Notes: generated from the letters alone by a model not told the origin. A stretch of 64,000 nt of DNA from Pseudomonas cichorii (GCF_018343775.1 NZ_CP074349.1:1602001-1666000), one strand, 5' to 3'. Shown: positions 42,448-52,100, numbered from the stretch's first letter. Numbers and translations are program-made.

Positions 42448-44268
42448 ATGATCGTTAAAGAAGAGTACGCCTCTACGAGTGAGTTGAACATGACTCTGTC
42501 TGACAACTGTTCGGGGGAGGGTTGCTTGGTCGTACTGCTTCATGCCTATCTACGACAGGCCTCGAGTCTTAAGGCTGTTTCCGATTCAATTCAAGAGCTT
42601 TGGCCCAAAGCAAGAATCTGGTGTCCAGAACTTCCTACAGGCCTTTTCTCACGGGTCGATCCCGATGAAATTGTTTGCAGCCTGCTTGTTGGTGTCGATG
42701 AGCTGGTCGACTTGGCTAGTCATGAAGGCAGCCCTTTCACATCAATAGTGATTGTTGGGCACAGTGTAGGCGGTGTCATTGGCCGTAAGCTTTATGTTGC
42801 TGCCTGTGGTGAAACCTCCAAAGCACCTTTTGAGCCGATTTATCACCAGCAAGGCTTCAAGAGTGAAAAGGGACTGCTATCGGCGCGAACCTGGGCACCG
42901 TTAGTAACGCGCATTGTGCTGCTTGCAGGTATGAATCGAGGCTGGCAGATCTCCCATCACTTGAGCCCTCTACATGCAATTGGCTGGCGTCTTGGTTTGG
43001 TGATGGCCTATATCATCAGATTTTTCACCCGGCGCTGGCTTCTGATTTTCAAGCTCAGACGAGGGGCAGAGTTCATTACTCAACTGAGAGTTCAGTGGCT
43101 GAAGCGTCCAACGTTTCCCGGTGAGACTCTGATCGTACAATTGCTGGGCTCGCGGGATGATGTTGTATCGCCGCAAGATAATCTGGATCTTGTTTCCGGG
43201 CATGATTTCATTTATCTGGATGTGCCATTTTCAGGCCATGCCGATGTGGTGGATTTGCAGGATCTACAGTATGGATTCGATCGTAAAGCAGCCCTAAAGC
43301 AGGCATTGAGTTCGTCTAAGGAGTCTTTACGCGGATTAGAAGTTATTCCGGCGGATGAGAAGTTTTTTGTGGAGAATCCTGCCATAGAGAACGTTGTGTT
43401 TGTCATTCACGGTATTCGGGATCAAGGGTTCTGGACGCAGAAAATCGCCAGAAGGGTAAGGACTCTGGCTGCCAAAGAAGCCACGGCACCTAACGCCGTC
43501 CTGCCATCATGTGAGTGGGCTACGGAAACCTCCAGCTATGGCTACTTTCCAATGCTTCCGTTCCTGTTGCCATGGTATCGCCGCAATAAAGTGGAATGGT
43601 TGATGGATCAGTACACAGAAGCCTTGGCGCGCTACCCCAATGCCGAGTTTTCTTACGTCGGACATAGCAACGGCACTTACCTGATTGCCAAAGCTCTGGA
43701 GTTGTATCCATGCTGTAAATTCAAAAATGTGGTTTTTGCAGGCAGCGTTGTCCGGGTCGGGTACGATTGGGAGAAGCTTCTTGATGCCAATCAGCCCAGA
43801 GTGAAAAATGTGCTCAACCTTGTTGCCACTTCCGATTGGGTCGTCGCCTTTTTTCCTAAACTTTTTCAGGTTTTCGGTTGGCAGGATCTCGGTAGTGCTG
43901 GTCACGATGGGTTCAAAGCCTTCAAGAACTCGAATGGTTTATTTCAGGTTCAATATTTGAAGGGGCAGCACGACGCTGGTATCAAAGAGGAGGAGTGGGA
44001 TTTTATTGCCAGGTTTGTTCTGAAGGGCACGCTCGATACAGAAAAAATCATCAACTCAGTATCTGGACGTAATGCCATTGTCGAGTTTCTGGGACGAATG
44101 CCTTACCTGGTCTGGGGGCTGATACTCTTATTTATTTACTTTGGCTGGACGTTGATCGTGGGGTTGATCCCCGTGAGCATCAGTGACCCCGAAACCCGAG
44201 GGTTGCTCAAGGGGCTGGGGCTCAGTTCTTACGTGGTTTTGATCTGGCTGGCAGTTACCAGATTGTAG
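42448..44268 (+). CDS. Two-domain alpha/beta hydrolase-like protein with C-terminal membrane helices
   Basis: 606 residues from ATG 42448, which has AGGG 8 bases upstream; ATG 42421 lacks a site. Two hydrolase-like domains follow each other. Domain 1 has CLVVLLHAYLRQASSLKAVS and nucleophile elbow IVIVGHSVGGVIGRKLY (Ser106). Domain 2 has ENVVFVIHGIRDQGFWTQKI and SYVGHSNGTYLIAKALELYP (Ser407). Two C-terminal hydrophobic segments (LVWGLILLFIYFGWTLIVGL, SSYVVLIWLAV) probably anchor it. No family known to me has this tandem form. Codon use is AT-richer than neighbours. A duplicated copy of its 3' end lies at 44925. Confidence 0.7.
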   Translation: MIVKEEYASTSELNMTLSDNCSGEGCLVVLLHAYLRQASSLKAVSDSIQELWPKARIWCPELPTGLFSRVDPDEIVCSLLVGVDELVDLASHEGSPFTSIVIVGHSVGGVIGRKLYVAACGETSKAPFEPIYHQQGFKSEKGLLSARTWAPLVTRIVLLAGMNRGWQISHHLSPLHAIGWRLGLVMAYIIRFFTRRWLLIFKLRRGAEFITQLRVQWLKRPTFPGETLIVQLLGSRDDVVSPQDNLDLVSGHDFIYLDVPFSGHADVVDLQDLQYGFDRKAALKQALSSSKESLRGLEVIPADEKFFVENPAIENVVFVIHGIRDQGFWTQKIARRVRTLAAKEATAPNAVLPSCEWATETSSYGYFPMLPFLLPWYRRNKVEWLMDQYTEALARYPNAEFSYVGHSNGTYLIAKALELYPCCKFKNVVFAGSVVRVGYDWEKLLDANQPRVKNVLNLVATSDWVVAFFPKLFQVFGWQDLGSAGHDGFKAFKNSNGLFQVQYLKGQHDAGIKEEEWDFIARFVLKGTLDTEKIINSVSGRNAIVEFLGRMPYLVWGLILLFIYFGWTLIVGLIPVSISDPETRGLLKGLGLSSYVVLIWLAVTRL

Positions 44269-44361
44269 AAACCCTTCAGTGATGTACCAAAGCCTCAAGT
44301 TTGCGCATTGGCTGCCGAAATCAATGCTCTTGACCGCTTTGGTACGACGAAGGAATGTTTG

Positions 44362-44847
44362 ATGTTTTATCCGCGCGAAGCTGAAAAAGATAATCTGTTC
44401 AATCGAGTCATTCTGCTTACCTTTGCCTGTTGCGCGATTCTGTTTCTGGCTTCACTGGCTCGGCATCAAGGATCGACTTATGCAGTCATGCAGCTTGGAG
44501 CCGTCCAGGTCTCGGGGAGTGTAAAAGCGCTGGAAAATATTCCCCGAAACAGTATGGGCAAAATAATCCATTATCGGTATGTGGATGAGGAAGGCGAGGC
44601 TCACGACGATCAATACTTCGATCCGCGCTATGACGAAAATACTCACTATGAGGTGGGAGACGCCATCTCTCTAGTTTATTCGAGCTGGTTTACCGGGAAA
44701 AACGCGATTGCTTCCGAGTTGCACACTTACCGTCCGGATTTTTACATCCTGTCCGGTGGGCTATCACTGACACTGATCCTGCTACTGATCTCTCTCTGGA
44801 CGATAAGGCGTATCTATGTCCTGAAGCAGGAGGATCGTGTTTATTGA
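44362..44847 (+). CDS. DUF3592-like membrane protein
   Basis: 161 residues from MFYPREAEKDNLFNRVILLT, after GAAGGAATG; the frame is open 18 codons upstream. Two hydrophobic segments (VILLTFACCAILFLASLA, FYILSGGLSLTLILLLISLW) flank an external beta-rich domain with a KIIHYRYVDEEGEAHDDQYF strand and YEVGDAISLVYSSWFTGKNA, as in DUF3592. It follows the two-domain hydrolase by 93 bp. This toxin-then-small-membrane-protein order suggests a functional pair, but that is inference. Confidence 0.72.
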   Translation: MFYPREAEKDNLFNRVILLTFACCAILFLASLARHQGSTYAVMQLGAVQVSGSVKALENIPRNSMGKIIHYRYVDEEGEAHDDQYFDPRYDENTHYEVGDAISLVYSSWFTGKNAIASELHTYRPDFYILSGGLSLTLILLLISLWTIRRIYVLKQEDRVY

Positions 44848-44924
44848 GCTTCAACTGTCACTATAGAAATGCAAGTTCGGCAAGCAGTGGCGCAATATTG
44901 AGCCGCCACTGTCTCTCTCTTTTT

Positions 44925-45034
44925 TGGACGTTGATCGAGCGGTTGATCCCCGTGAGCATCAGTGATCCCGAAATCCGGGGGGACAAGGGGCTGGGGCTCA
45001 GTTCTTATGTGGTTTTGATCTGACCCGATTATAG
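44925..45034 (+). pseudogene. Duplicated 3' end of the two-domain hydrolase gene
   Basis: From TGGACGTTGATCG at 44925, the sequence repeats the hydrolase gene from 44146 to its end with a few mismatches and small deletions (GGTTGATCCCCGTGAGCATC, GGGGCTGGGGCTCAGTTCTT and GTGGTTTTGATCTG are shared). It carries no start and a stop soon after. The order hydrolase - DUF3592 - hydrolase tail shows a former tandem duplication of the unit followed by deletion. Confidence 0.85.
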
Positions 45035-45267
45035 CCATGCATCAATCGAGATATTGAATATCGATGCTGAAAATTAGAGTGTAAGGTGATAAGCAGGCGA
45101 GGGGGCGGTGTTTTTGAATCGTGAAGGAAGAGACTCGTCAACTGTTTGGATATAACACGGGTAGTTTAAACCTGAAAGTATTCTAGCGGCTCTGTCTGGT
45201 GCCATTGAGTGACGAGAAAATACTGCTACCGTAAAGAGTGAGTAGGGGTGTCATAGGAGATGGCACA

Positions 45268-45804
45268 ATGGAAAGTTTAATGGATACGTTTGTCAAGGCT
45301 GCGCCGGGTTCTATATTCAGGGTGGAGGAAAAATCGGGGAGTGTGAGCTTTGTGTACGAGGGGGAGCTGAAGTCGGTTGATGTTGCCAAAAAGACGATCG
45401 GCATATTGGATAAGGCTTATAAAGGAAAAGTTTATACTGTTTCTGTGGATAAAATCGTACGCGTCAATGGAGATGAAATATGGGATGCATATTCTATTGG
45501 GCCGGCATTGATGGAACGTCAGAGTGTTGTTTCATGGACGGGTACAGAGTGGTATAACGAGTATTCGCATAGTCTAGGACTTGATATGGATACTGCATTC
45601 TCTCGAATTCCTGAGGGCGCTGAGCTTATAATTCCTGGTTATTTCTGTGGAACTCAACAGCCTCAGCATGCTGCACTTAAGTTGGTTGATTATGAAGCGG
45701 ATCTGGCTGTTTTGGACAGTATCACTTCGCCAGGGCAGAGAATAAAAGTGCCTATGAATAAGGTGGCTTCGATTGATAATGGAGTCATCAAACCTGTGGC
45801 ATAG
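45268..45804 (+). CDS. Hypothetical protein, AT-rich
   Basis: 178 residues from MESLMDTFVKAAPGSIFRVE, with GGAG 9 bases upstream; GTG 45238 is an alternative. It is beta-rich with SVSFVYEGELKSVDVAKKTI, GKVYTVSVDKIVRVNGDEIW, GAELIIPGYFCGTQQPQHAA and IKVPMNKVASIDNGVIKP. The repeated short strands with Val-Asp-Gly turns recall small barrel proteins, but I recognise no family. It is AT-rich, and is the last gene of the accessory block that begins with the hydrolase. Confidence 0.6.
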   Translation: MESLMDTFVKAAPGSIFRVEEKSGSVSFVYEGELKSVDVAKKTIGILDKAYKGKVYTVSVDKIVRVNGDEIWDAYSIGPALMERQSVVSWTGTEWYNEYSHSLGLDMDTAFSRIPEGAELIIPGYFCGTQQPQHAALKLVDYEADLAVLDSITSPGQRIKVPMNKVASIDNGVIKPVA

Positions 45805-45958
45805 AAGACCTGAATATTAATCTTGAAGAAAAAGTGCCAGAAGGCAGACGTCGGAGATACGGAACCGGAAGTGTGTCTCCGTGCCTCACGGCATGTTCAT
45901 AGCCGTCCCATCGGTATTGCCCTATCATTCGCCCTTTTACAAAGGCCGATGATCCCTC

Positions 45959-46243
45959 ATGACAACCACACCCACCACCCTGCTGGCCGCCCTGCAAGCT
46001 TCTACGATGCTGGAAATCGACGGGCTTCACGCCTGGGAGTTCTCTCTGGGCGATGATTTGAATATCGAATGCATGGATGGCCGCGAGCGCAAGGTATGGC
46101 GTTTCAGCCTGGCGCAGATTCAGGCGGCGTCCTTCGATGAAAGCCTGCAAAGCTGGGTCGTCAACGATGGCAATGCCGATCACCGCATCATCTGCCTCGA
46201 TGCGTTCACCCCCAATGATGAGGATGAAAGCGAGCTGGATTGA
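45959..46243 (+). CDS. DUF5629 family protein
   Basis: 94 residues, MTTTPTTLLAALQASTMLEI followed by DGLHAWEFSLGDDLNIECMD and a strongly acidic C-terminus (FTPNDEDESELD). I recognise it as the small Pseudomonas family DUF5629, of unknown function. GC-rich codon use marks the return to core sequence. It lies 93 bp upstream of the lactonase gene, on the same strand. Confidence 0.75.
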   Translation: MTTTPTTLLAALQASTMLEIDGLHAWEFSLGDDLNIECMDGRERKVWRFSLAQIQAASFDESLQSWVVNDGNADHRIICLDAFTPNDEDESELD

Positions 46244-46336
46244 TTCTCCCGCAAAACTACATGAGCGATAGCCTGTCATAGCCCTGACTGTCGCTAAGCC
46301 GGCACCCATAATTTGAACAAGAAAAGGAATGCCCCC

Positions 46337-47509
46337 ATGACTCCTGCGTTTCTGCCGTGGCTGGCGCTTGCCAGTGCAATCAGTGTTTTCCCCGTACAGG
46401 CCCAAACCATGTCCGATACCGATTTGCTGGTGGGTTCCTACACCCAGGGCAAGAGCGAAGGCATCTACCGTTTCGGCTTCGATAGCCAGACGGGCAAGAT
46501 CGATCCCGCACCGCGTCAGGTGATCCGTGCCGAAAATCCCTCCTGGCTGACCCTCTCCAAGGACGGGCGTTACTTGTACGCGGTCAACGAGAACGGGCCA
46601 GGGCAGAGTGATGTGGAAGGCAAGGTCAGCAGTTTTGCCATCGCACCCAAGACCCATCAGGTGACGCCTCTCAATCAGGTCAAGAGCAAGGGCGACGAGC
46701 CTACGCATTCGAGCCTGAGCCCTGATGGGCGTTATCTGTTTGTCTCCAACTATGCGGTACAGCCCGATCCTGGCGGGTCTTTGGCTGTATTGCCGATCGG
46801 CAAGGATGGCAAGCTTCAGGACGTTGTGCAGTCTGCCGGGCCGAATGCTGCCAGCCAGGTCAACCCGGAGCGGCAGATGTCTTCCCATGTGCATGCGGCG
46901 GTTCCTACGCCCGATGGCAAGTATGTGGTTGCTGCCGATCTTGGCGCCGACAAACTGTTCGTGTACCGCTATGACGCCAGTCAGGCCAGGCCTTTGCAGC
47001 CGGCCAGTACTGCTTCGGTGCAGTTGCCGGGCGGTAGCGGACCGCGGCATATCCTGTTCAGTCGTGAAGGCAAGCATGCCTGGCTGGTTCTGGAAATGTC
47101 GGCTCAGGTCGCGGTGCTTGATTATCTGGATGGCGAGTTCAAGCAGACCCAACTGGTCGATCTGAAAAATCAGGGCGTGCAACAACGCAATGGTGCCGGT
47201 GGTTTGCATGCATCGCCCGATGGCCGTTTTCTGTATGTCGCCAATCGGGGTGAAGCCAATCAATTGCTGGTTTTCCGGATCGATCCGACCACGGGCAAGC
47301 TTGAAGAGCTACAGCGTCGCTCGGTGGAAGGTACGGAGCCACGGGAATTCAGCTTCGACCCCAGTGGCAAATTCATGCTGATCGCCAACCAGAAGAGCAA
47401 CCAGATCGTGACGGTTCGCCGCGACCCGCAAAGCGGAATGCTGGGTGATACGGTGCAGAAAATCGATTTCGACTCGCCTTCGGATTTGCATTTCCTGTCT
47501 CGCGATTGA
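46337..47509 (+). CDS. Exported lactonase-type beta-propeller (6-phosphogluconolactonase-like)
   Basis: 390 residues from MTPAFLPWLALASAISVFPV, a signal peptide ending near VQAQ. The mature part is a seven-bladed propeller of the PgL/YbhE group: LLVGSYTQGKSEGIYRFGFD, PSWLTLSKDGRYLYAVNENG, THSSLSPDGRYLFVSNYAVQ, LGADKLFVYRYDASQARPLQ and HASPDGRFLYVANRGEANQL. The periplasmic location means it is unlikely to serve the pentose phosphate pathway; periplasmic members may act on other lactones. The ATG follows AAAAGGAATGCCCCC. A hairpin follows the stop. Confidence 0.88.
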   Translation: MTPAFLPWLALASAISVFPVQAQTMSDTDLLVGSYTQGKSEGIYRFGFDSQTGKIDPAPRQVIRAENPSWLTLSKDGRYLYAVNENGPGQSDVEGKVSSFAIAPKTHQVTPLNQVKSKGDEPTHSSLSPDGRYLFVSNYAVQPDPGGSLAVLPIGKDGKLQDVVQSAGPNAASQVNPERQMSSHVHAAVPTPDGKYVVAADLGADKLFVYRYDASQARPLQPASTASVQLPGGSGPRHILFSREGKHAWLVLEMSAQVAVLDYLDGEFKQTQLVDLKNQGVQQRNGAGGLHASPDGRFLYVANRGEANQLLVFRIDPTTGKLEELQRRSVEGTEPREFSFDPSGKFMLIANQKSNQIVTVRRDPQSGMLGDTVQKIDFDSPSDLHFLSRD

Positions 47510-47520
47510 CTGCCTCCAAG

Positions 47521-47551
47521 GCTCAAGCCCGTGGTTTACGTGGGCTTGAGC
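47521..47551 (+). terminator. Terminator after the lactonase gene
   Basis: GCTCAAGCCC pairs with GGGCTTGAGC in a 10-bp perfect stem with an 11-base loop, 12 bp after the lactonase stop. Confidence 0.75.
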
Positions 47552-47693
47552 AACTATTAATCCAGATGATATGAGTTAGTGGCATAAAAGATTTTTGAAT
47601 GAGCAGCCTCGGGCGTAAGTTTGAGTCACGGCCAGAACGGCCACCACTTGAATCCAAGCGTGCATATATAAAAGACCACCGAGGGTTAACGAC

Positions 47694-47876
47694 ATGAACT
47701 TCAATATCTTTTCCATCATTGCAGCATCGGCTATTTCGGCATCTGTTGTTCTCCCTGCCAGCGCCAGCGTTGAAGTCAGCGACAAGAAAGCCCACGCCAC
47801 CCAGACTTACACTCCAAAATACCTGCAACAAAGTGCCAACTTCTATGCCGCGCTGGACCACAAGACCGCGCAGTAA
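47694..47876 (+). CDS. Small exported protein
   Basis: 60 residues. The N-terminal 25 (MNFNIFSIIAASAISASVVL) are a signal peptide with likely cleavage at ASA-SVE; the mature part is about 35 residues with YLQQSANFYAALDH near the end. It has a good ribosome site (GAGGGTTAACGAC). No family name is known to me. It could be a periplasmic small protein or processed peptide. A strong terminator lies 100 bp downstream. Confidence 0.65.
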   Translation: MNFNIFSIIAASAISASVVLPASASVEVSDKKAHATQTYTPKYLQQSANFYAALDHKTAQ

Positions 47877-47977
47877 GCACTGAACGACCACGGTTTTCAC
47901 TGGCTCACACAGGTTTTTGCGACCACTGCCCATTGCGTGGCAGACCATGCATCTACTGTGGACTGGGCTTACACCGA

Positions 47978-48014
47978 ATCCCCCGTTACTTCATGAGTGA
48001 CGGGGGATTTTTAT
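47978..48014 (+). terminator. Strong rho-independent terminator
   Basis: ATCCCCCGTTACT and GAGTGACGGGGGAT form a GC-rich stem followed by TTTTTAT. It lies about 100 bp after the 60-residue gene, so the intervening sequence could be a 3' UTR or 3'-derived small RNA. Confidence 0.8.
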
Positions 48015-48154
48015 GCGTGGGTGTTTATCCTGGGTTGAGCTTTTATGTTCCACTCATCAAGAAAACTGATAGTGGCTATGCATACCTATGGTTTTTCAAT
48101 GTTGTGGATATCGACGATCCTGTTGGCCATGCAAAACATTATGGAGCAGTAAAC

Positions 48155-48334
48155 ATGGCCACTGCCATTCTGGGTTCAATCAAACAAGGCGCGTATATCG
48201 CAATTTCGCTTTATGTGGTTTTCATTGCTGTAGTGACCATCACCAGCATGAACCCCCAGCTTAAAACCCGCACCTACGAATCGGCTGCGCCTTCTGTGGT
48301 CGTGGCTGCGGACTCACAGGAACGCGCTTCGTGA
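48155..48334 (+). CDS. Small single-pass membrane protein
   Basis: 59 residues from MATAILGSIKQGAYIAISLY, with GGAG upstream at 48143. One hydrophobic segment (AYIAISLYVVFIAVVTITSM) then a polar tail rich in Ala/Ser. The frame is open further upstream across the terminator at 47978, but that part has no gene character. Function unknown. A REP palindrome follows. Confidence 0.6.
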   Translation: MATAILGSIKQGAYIAISLYVVFIAVVTITSMNPQLKTRTYESAAPSVVVAADSQERAS

Positions 48335-48343
48335 TTCGGGTTG

Positions 48344-48398
48344 TTCGCGAATAAATTCGCTCCCACACGGTTTGGGTAGGAGAGAATTCATTCGCGAA
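48344..48398. repeat. REP palindrome
   Basis: TTCGCGAATAAATTCGCTCC and GGAGAGAATTCATTCGCGAA are nearly perfect inverted arms with a short loop, a canonical Pseudomonas REP doublet between two same-strand genes. Confidence 0.85.
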
Positions 48399-48462
48399 GA
48401 ATTTTGCACATTAGCCTGCTTTCAATACAGAATCACTTAGCTATCACGCCGAAGGGATTCCT

Positions 48463-49161
48463 GTGACTCACGACGCCTATGCAAGGCTCTGCCGCTGCCT
48501 CGTTCTCTTGCCTTTGTTCTTCTTTCTTGCCGCCTGCAACAAGGAAGCTCCCAAGATCAATACCCCCGAGTACCTTGCTGCCCACGGTATTACCAAGGGT
48601 GAACCGAACACGATCCAGGTCGCAAGCTCGACTTTCCGCGTGCCTGCGGATGTTGTGTTCGATGTGTATACGGCTGGCACCATTCAAGCCGCAAAGGCTG
48701 ACATGCTGACCTTGCACCTCAACATGGGCTTCCTCTTTACCCCACCCAGAACGGGGCCTGCAGGCAAAGGGGAAAAGCACATGATCAGGACAGAGATTTC
48801 CGCGGGAGGAAACCCTGCCAGGATGGAAAGCATGTTGTCTTTTGAAAAGACAGACACGCCAGTCGAGCGCACAGACCTGGACTTGATCGAATACCCTGTA
48901 AACGCCCCGTCTTCTACAGACTTCTCCCGCAATTATATTTACCAATCCCGGGAATCAGACAACACCACGCCCCCGACAGAGTTCTTCTGCTGGGTTGTCT
49001 GGTTAAACGACCCTTCCAGAAAAAACGGCACGTGCAGGACGTCTTTCTACAGTCACTCAGGGCTGCTCATTCAATCTTTTTTCTCCTATGACCTCCTGAA
49101 GGATTGGAAGTCCATCACGAAAGAAGTGCGTAACAAGATTGATGTATATGAAGTGAAGTAA
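48463..49161 (+). CDS. Lipoprotein upstream of the RTX gene (FrpD-like position)
   Basis: 232 residues from the GTG at 48463, preceded by GAAGGGA. The signal peptide (CRCLVLLPLFFFLAAC) has lipobox LAAC at Cys25, so the mature protein is lipid-anchored, with NK after Cys. The remainder is soluble and beta-rich (EPNTIQVASSTFRVPADVVF, GFLFTPPRTGPAGKG, EFFCWVVWLNDPSRKNGTCR). It ends 28 bp before the giant RTX gene, so they are one operon. In Neisseria the outer-membrane lipoprotein FrpD precedes and binds FrpC; the present protein is shorter and I cannot claim homology. Confidence 0.7.
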   Translation: MTHDAYARLCRCLVLLPLFFFLAACNKEAPKINTPEYLAAHGITKGEPNTIQVASSTFRVPADVVFDVYTAGTIQAAKADMLTLHLNMGFLFTPPRTGPAGKGEKHMIRTEISAGGNPARMESMLSFEKTDTPVERTDLDLIEYPVNAPSSTDFSRNYIYQSRESDNTTPPTEFFCWVVWLNDPSRKNGTCRTSFYSHSGLLIQSFFSYDLLKDWKSITKEVRNKIDVYEVK

Positions 49162-49189
49162 ATAACAATCAAAGCCATGGAGGTTCACG

Positions 49190-52100
49190 ATGAGCAATAG
49201 CTACCTGACGGACGAACAGATATCAATTATTCGCGACCTTCAAGGCCGCGCTCCGAATGCTGATGGCAACTATGCCGATGTGTACAACGCCATTGCCAGC
49301 ATGCTTCCGGATGGCGCTGTAAAGTTATGGTTGCAGGGGGCGGCACTTGCCAACGCGGGGCAAGGGGTCTTTGCGGAAATTATCAGGTCTTACAGTCAGC
49401 GGCAGATGGAACTGCGTGGTGTCGCCTATTCAGACGCCCTCATGCAGAAGGCTTCAAATCAGGTGGCAATCAATGCCCTGAATGACATTCTCGATCCGAG
49501 TCGCCGATCCAGCACTGGACAATGGCTGGTCCCCACTATTTCAGATATTGCAAATAATGATGCGACTGGCGTAGGGCAGGTTTTATTTGCCTCTTTGGGG
49601 AACGACAGCGCCGGTGGAGAAATAAATGCCGCTTGGTCGGGGACCATTCTTTTCTCGGCGCTCGGGCAGAATGAAACCAATCGGTTCACAAGACAGGGCG
49701 GGGACGATCTCAATCGCGTAGATGACGTCAAGAACCTGCTCTTTGCCTATGACGCTTATGCCTATGCCTTTGAAAAAACCAGAAGTGCTGGACTGACTGA
49801 TCTTCTTACTCTGGACAAGACCCTTCTGGATGACCTGGGCGTCGGATGGGAGACTTTTGATACTGCCGGCTTTGGTGAGTTGCGGGCACTCGCAACCAAT
49901 AACATCACGTCCCTCTTGTCTGGCGAAGCACGAAAACTCGGAGAACTCATTTCCGAAGCCGGTACGCATGTGGTCCTGGACTGGCTTCGGGCGACCTATC
50001 TAGGCAAACGCTCAGACTCGGCGACCACGCCCGAGAATTTTGCAGGTGCGGCACAAAGCTTTTTCTCCGGCCTTGATTCATCGATTGCGCTCAACGCGAA
50101 TACGATCCTTCTGCCCGGCGAGAAGGGGGCACTTGTTTCGTTGGCCAAGAGCAATATTTCGGTCAGGAATGCGCTGTACGCCTTGTCTCCGATCGCCATC
50201 GAGCTTCCAGGCTACTCCAGCGATTTGAGCCTGGCGGACGTGAAAACCGGAAAAGGTGCTCTGTCCGATGAGTGGATCGACAAGCGTGCATCGTTCCTCA
50301 TCTTCGAGAAATTCTATCGAGAGTCCGGTGACACGGATGGCTCCTATGAAATGCCATTCGGCCTCCCTGTTCCCATTCCCGGTGACATCGAGTTCCGGGA
50401 TTACAGCAGTGGCTCAGAGTACAAGCTGACGATCGATGGCGTTGATCTTGGTGTCATGGACAAGCGCTACATCGTTTTCGGCGGCAGCGGCAGCGATAGC
50501 ATTCAGGGTGGAGAGGGCAAGGATTACCTTTTCGGCATGGATGGCGCCGATACGCTCAATGGCGGGGAGGACGACGATTACATCGAAGGCGGTGCTGGCG
50601 ATGACAATATCGACGCAGGAGAGGGGGTCGATACTCTCTATGGCGGGCAGGGCAACGACACCCTGCTGGGTGGGGAAGGCAAGGACACCCTGTATGGCGG
50701 CCAGGGAGATGACAGTCTCGAGGGTGGTCTCGGGGACGATTACCTTGAAGGGGGCGACGGCCAGGATAACCTCAAGGGCGACGATGGATTCGACATCTAC
50801 AAGGCCGATAGCCAGGACATCATTTCCGATACTGACGGCAAAGGAAAAGTTTACCTGGGCAATCAGCAACTCACCGGTGGCTCCCGCAAGGAAACCGACC
50901 CCGAGAACACGTACTACGGCGGCGGTAATACCTATTTCCTGGATGGCACCACTCTGGTCGTCAATGGCTCTCTCGTCATCAATGACTACAACAAGGACAG
51001 CAGCGACTTGCAGATTGTCCTCAGTGAGGAAGAAGAGGAAGAAGACGAAACGCCTGAGACCGATGATGCCGAGAGTCGCACATCCCCCATCGTCCTTGAC
51101 CTGGATGGCGACGGTATCGAAACACTGGAAGTCGGTGCCAGCTACTTTGACCTGGATGGTGATGGCCTGAGTGAAATGTCCGGCTGGGTCAGCCCGGACG
51201 ACGGGCTGCTGGTACACGACCGCAACGGTGACGGCCGTATCAGCAACGGCACCGAACTGTTCGGCAACCACAGCATCCTGAGTAATGGCCAGACTGCCGA
51301 GAACGGTTTTCAGGCCTTGGCCGAGTATGACGACAACGGCGATGGCGTGATTGATGCGCAAGACAGCTCTTACGCTGAGCTGCAAGTCTGGCGCGATCTC
51401 AATGGCAACGGCATCAGCGATGTGAGCGAGTTGCAGAGCCTGGCCGATGCCGGTGTGGTGTCGATCAGTACGGGCTACACCGACTCCAGCCATGTGGACA
51501 CTCACGGTCACGAGCATCGTCAGGTCGGCACCATCATGCTGAGCAATGGCACCGCCTCCACCGCTGCGGACGTGTGGTTCAAGGTAGACACCACACGCCG
51601 GGTGAACAGTGGCGACATCGAGCTTGCCCCGGACATCCTGTCCCTCGCCAATGCCAAGGGGTTCGGCAAGGTGCATGACCTGCACCAGGCCATGGCAATG
51701 GACCCCGAACTGAAGTCCCTGCTTGAACAGTATGTGTCGTCCAGCGATGCCGCCAGCCGCGACGCGCTGCTCGACGATCTGATCTACCGCTGGGCGGGTG
51801 CCGAGGGTGTGGACCCGTACAGCCGGGACCCGATGAAGGTTTATGGCCATGTGATGGACGCGCGCCAGCTGGTGACGCTGGAGAACCTTGTGGGGCGTTC
51901 CTACATGGGGATCTGGTGCTGGGGTGAGTACGATCCGAACCCCCATGGCCAGGCCGCGCCGATTCTGGTGGCCGAGTATCTGGAATTCAAACGTTTTACC
52001 GCTGCCCAGATTCTGGCGCAGACCGAGTATGCGCAGGAGATGAGCATCATCCAGTCCGCATTCGGCTCTGACGCCAACGGCATCACAGTGGACTGGGGCA

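Noticed and set aside
45788..47263. A 491-codon open frame opposite DUF5629 and the lactonase gene
   Set aside because: It spans two well-supported plus-strand genes and reads as shadow sequence.
47933..48154. An N-terminal extension of the 59-residue membrane protein
   Set aside because: It reads through a strong terminator hairpin and lacks a ribosome site, while ATG 48155 has GGAG upstream.
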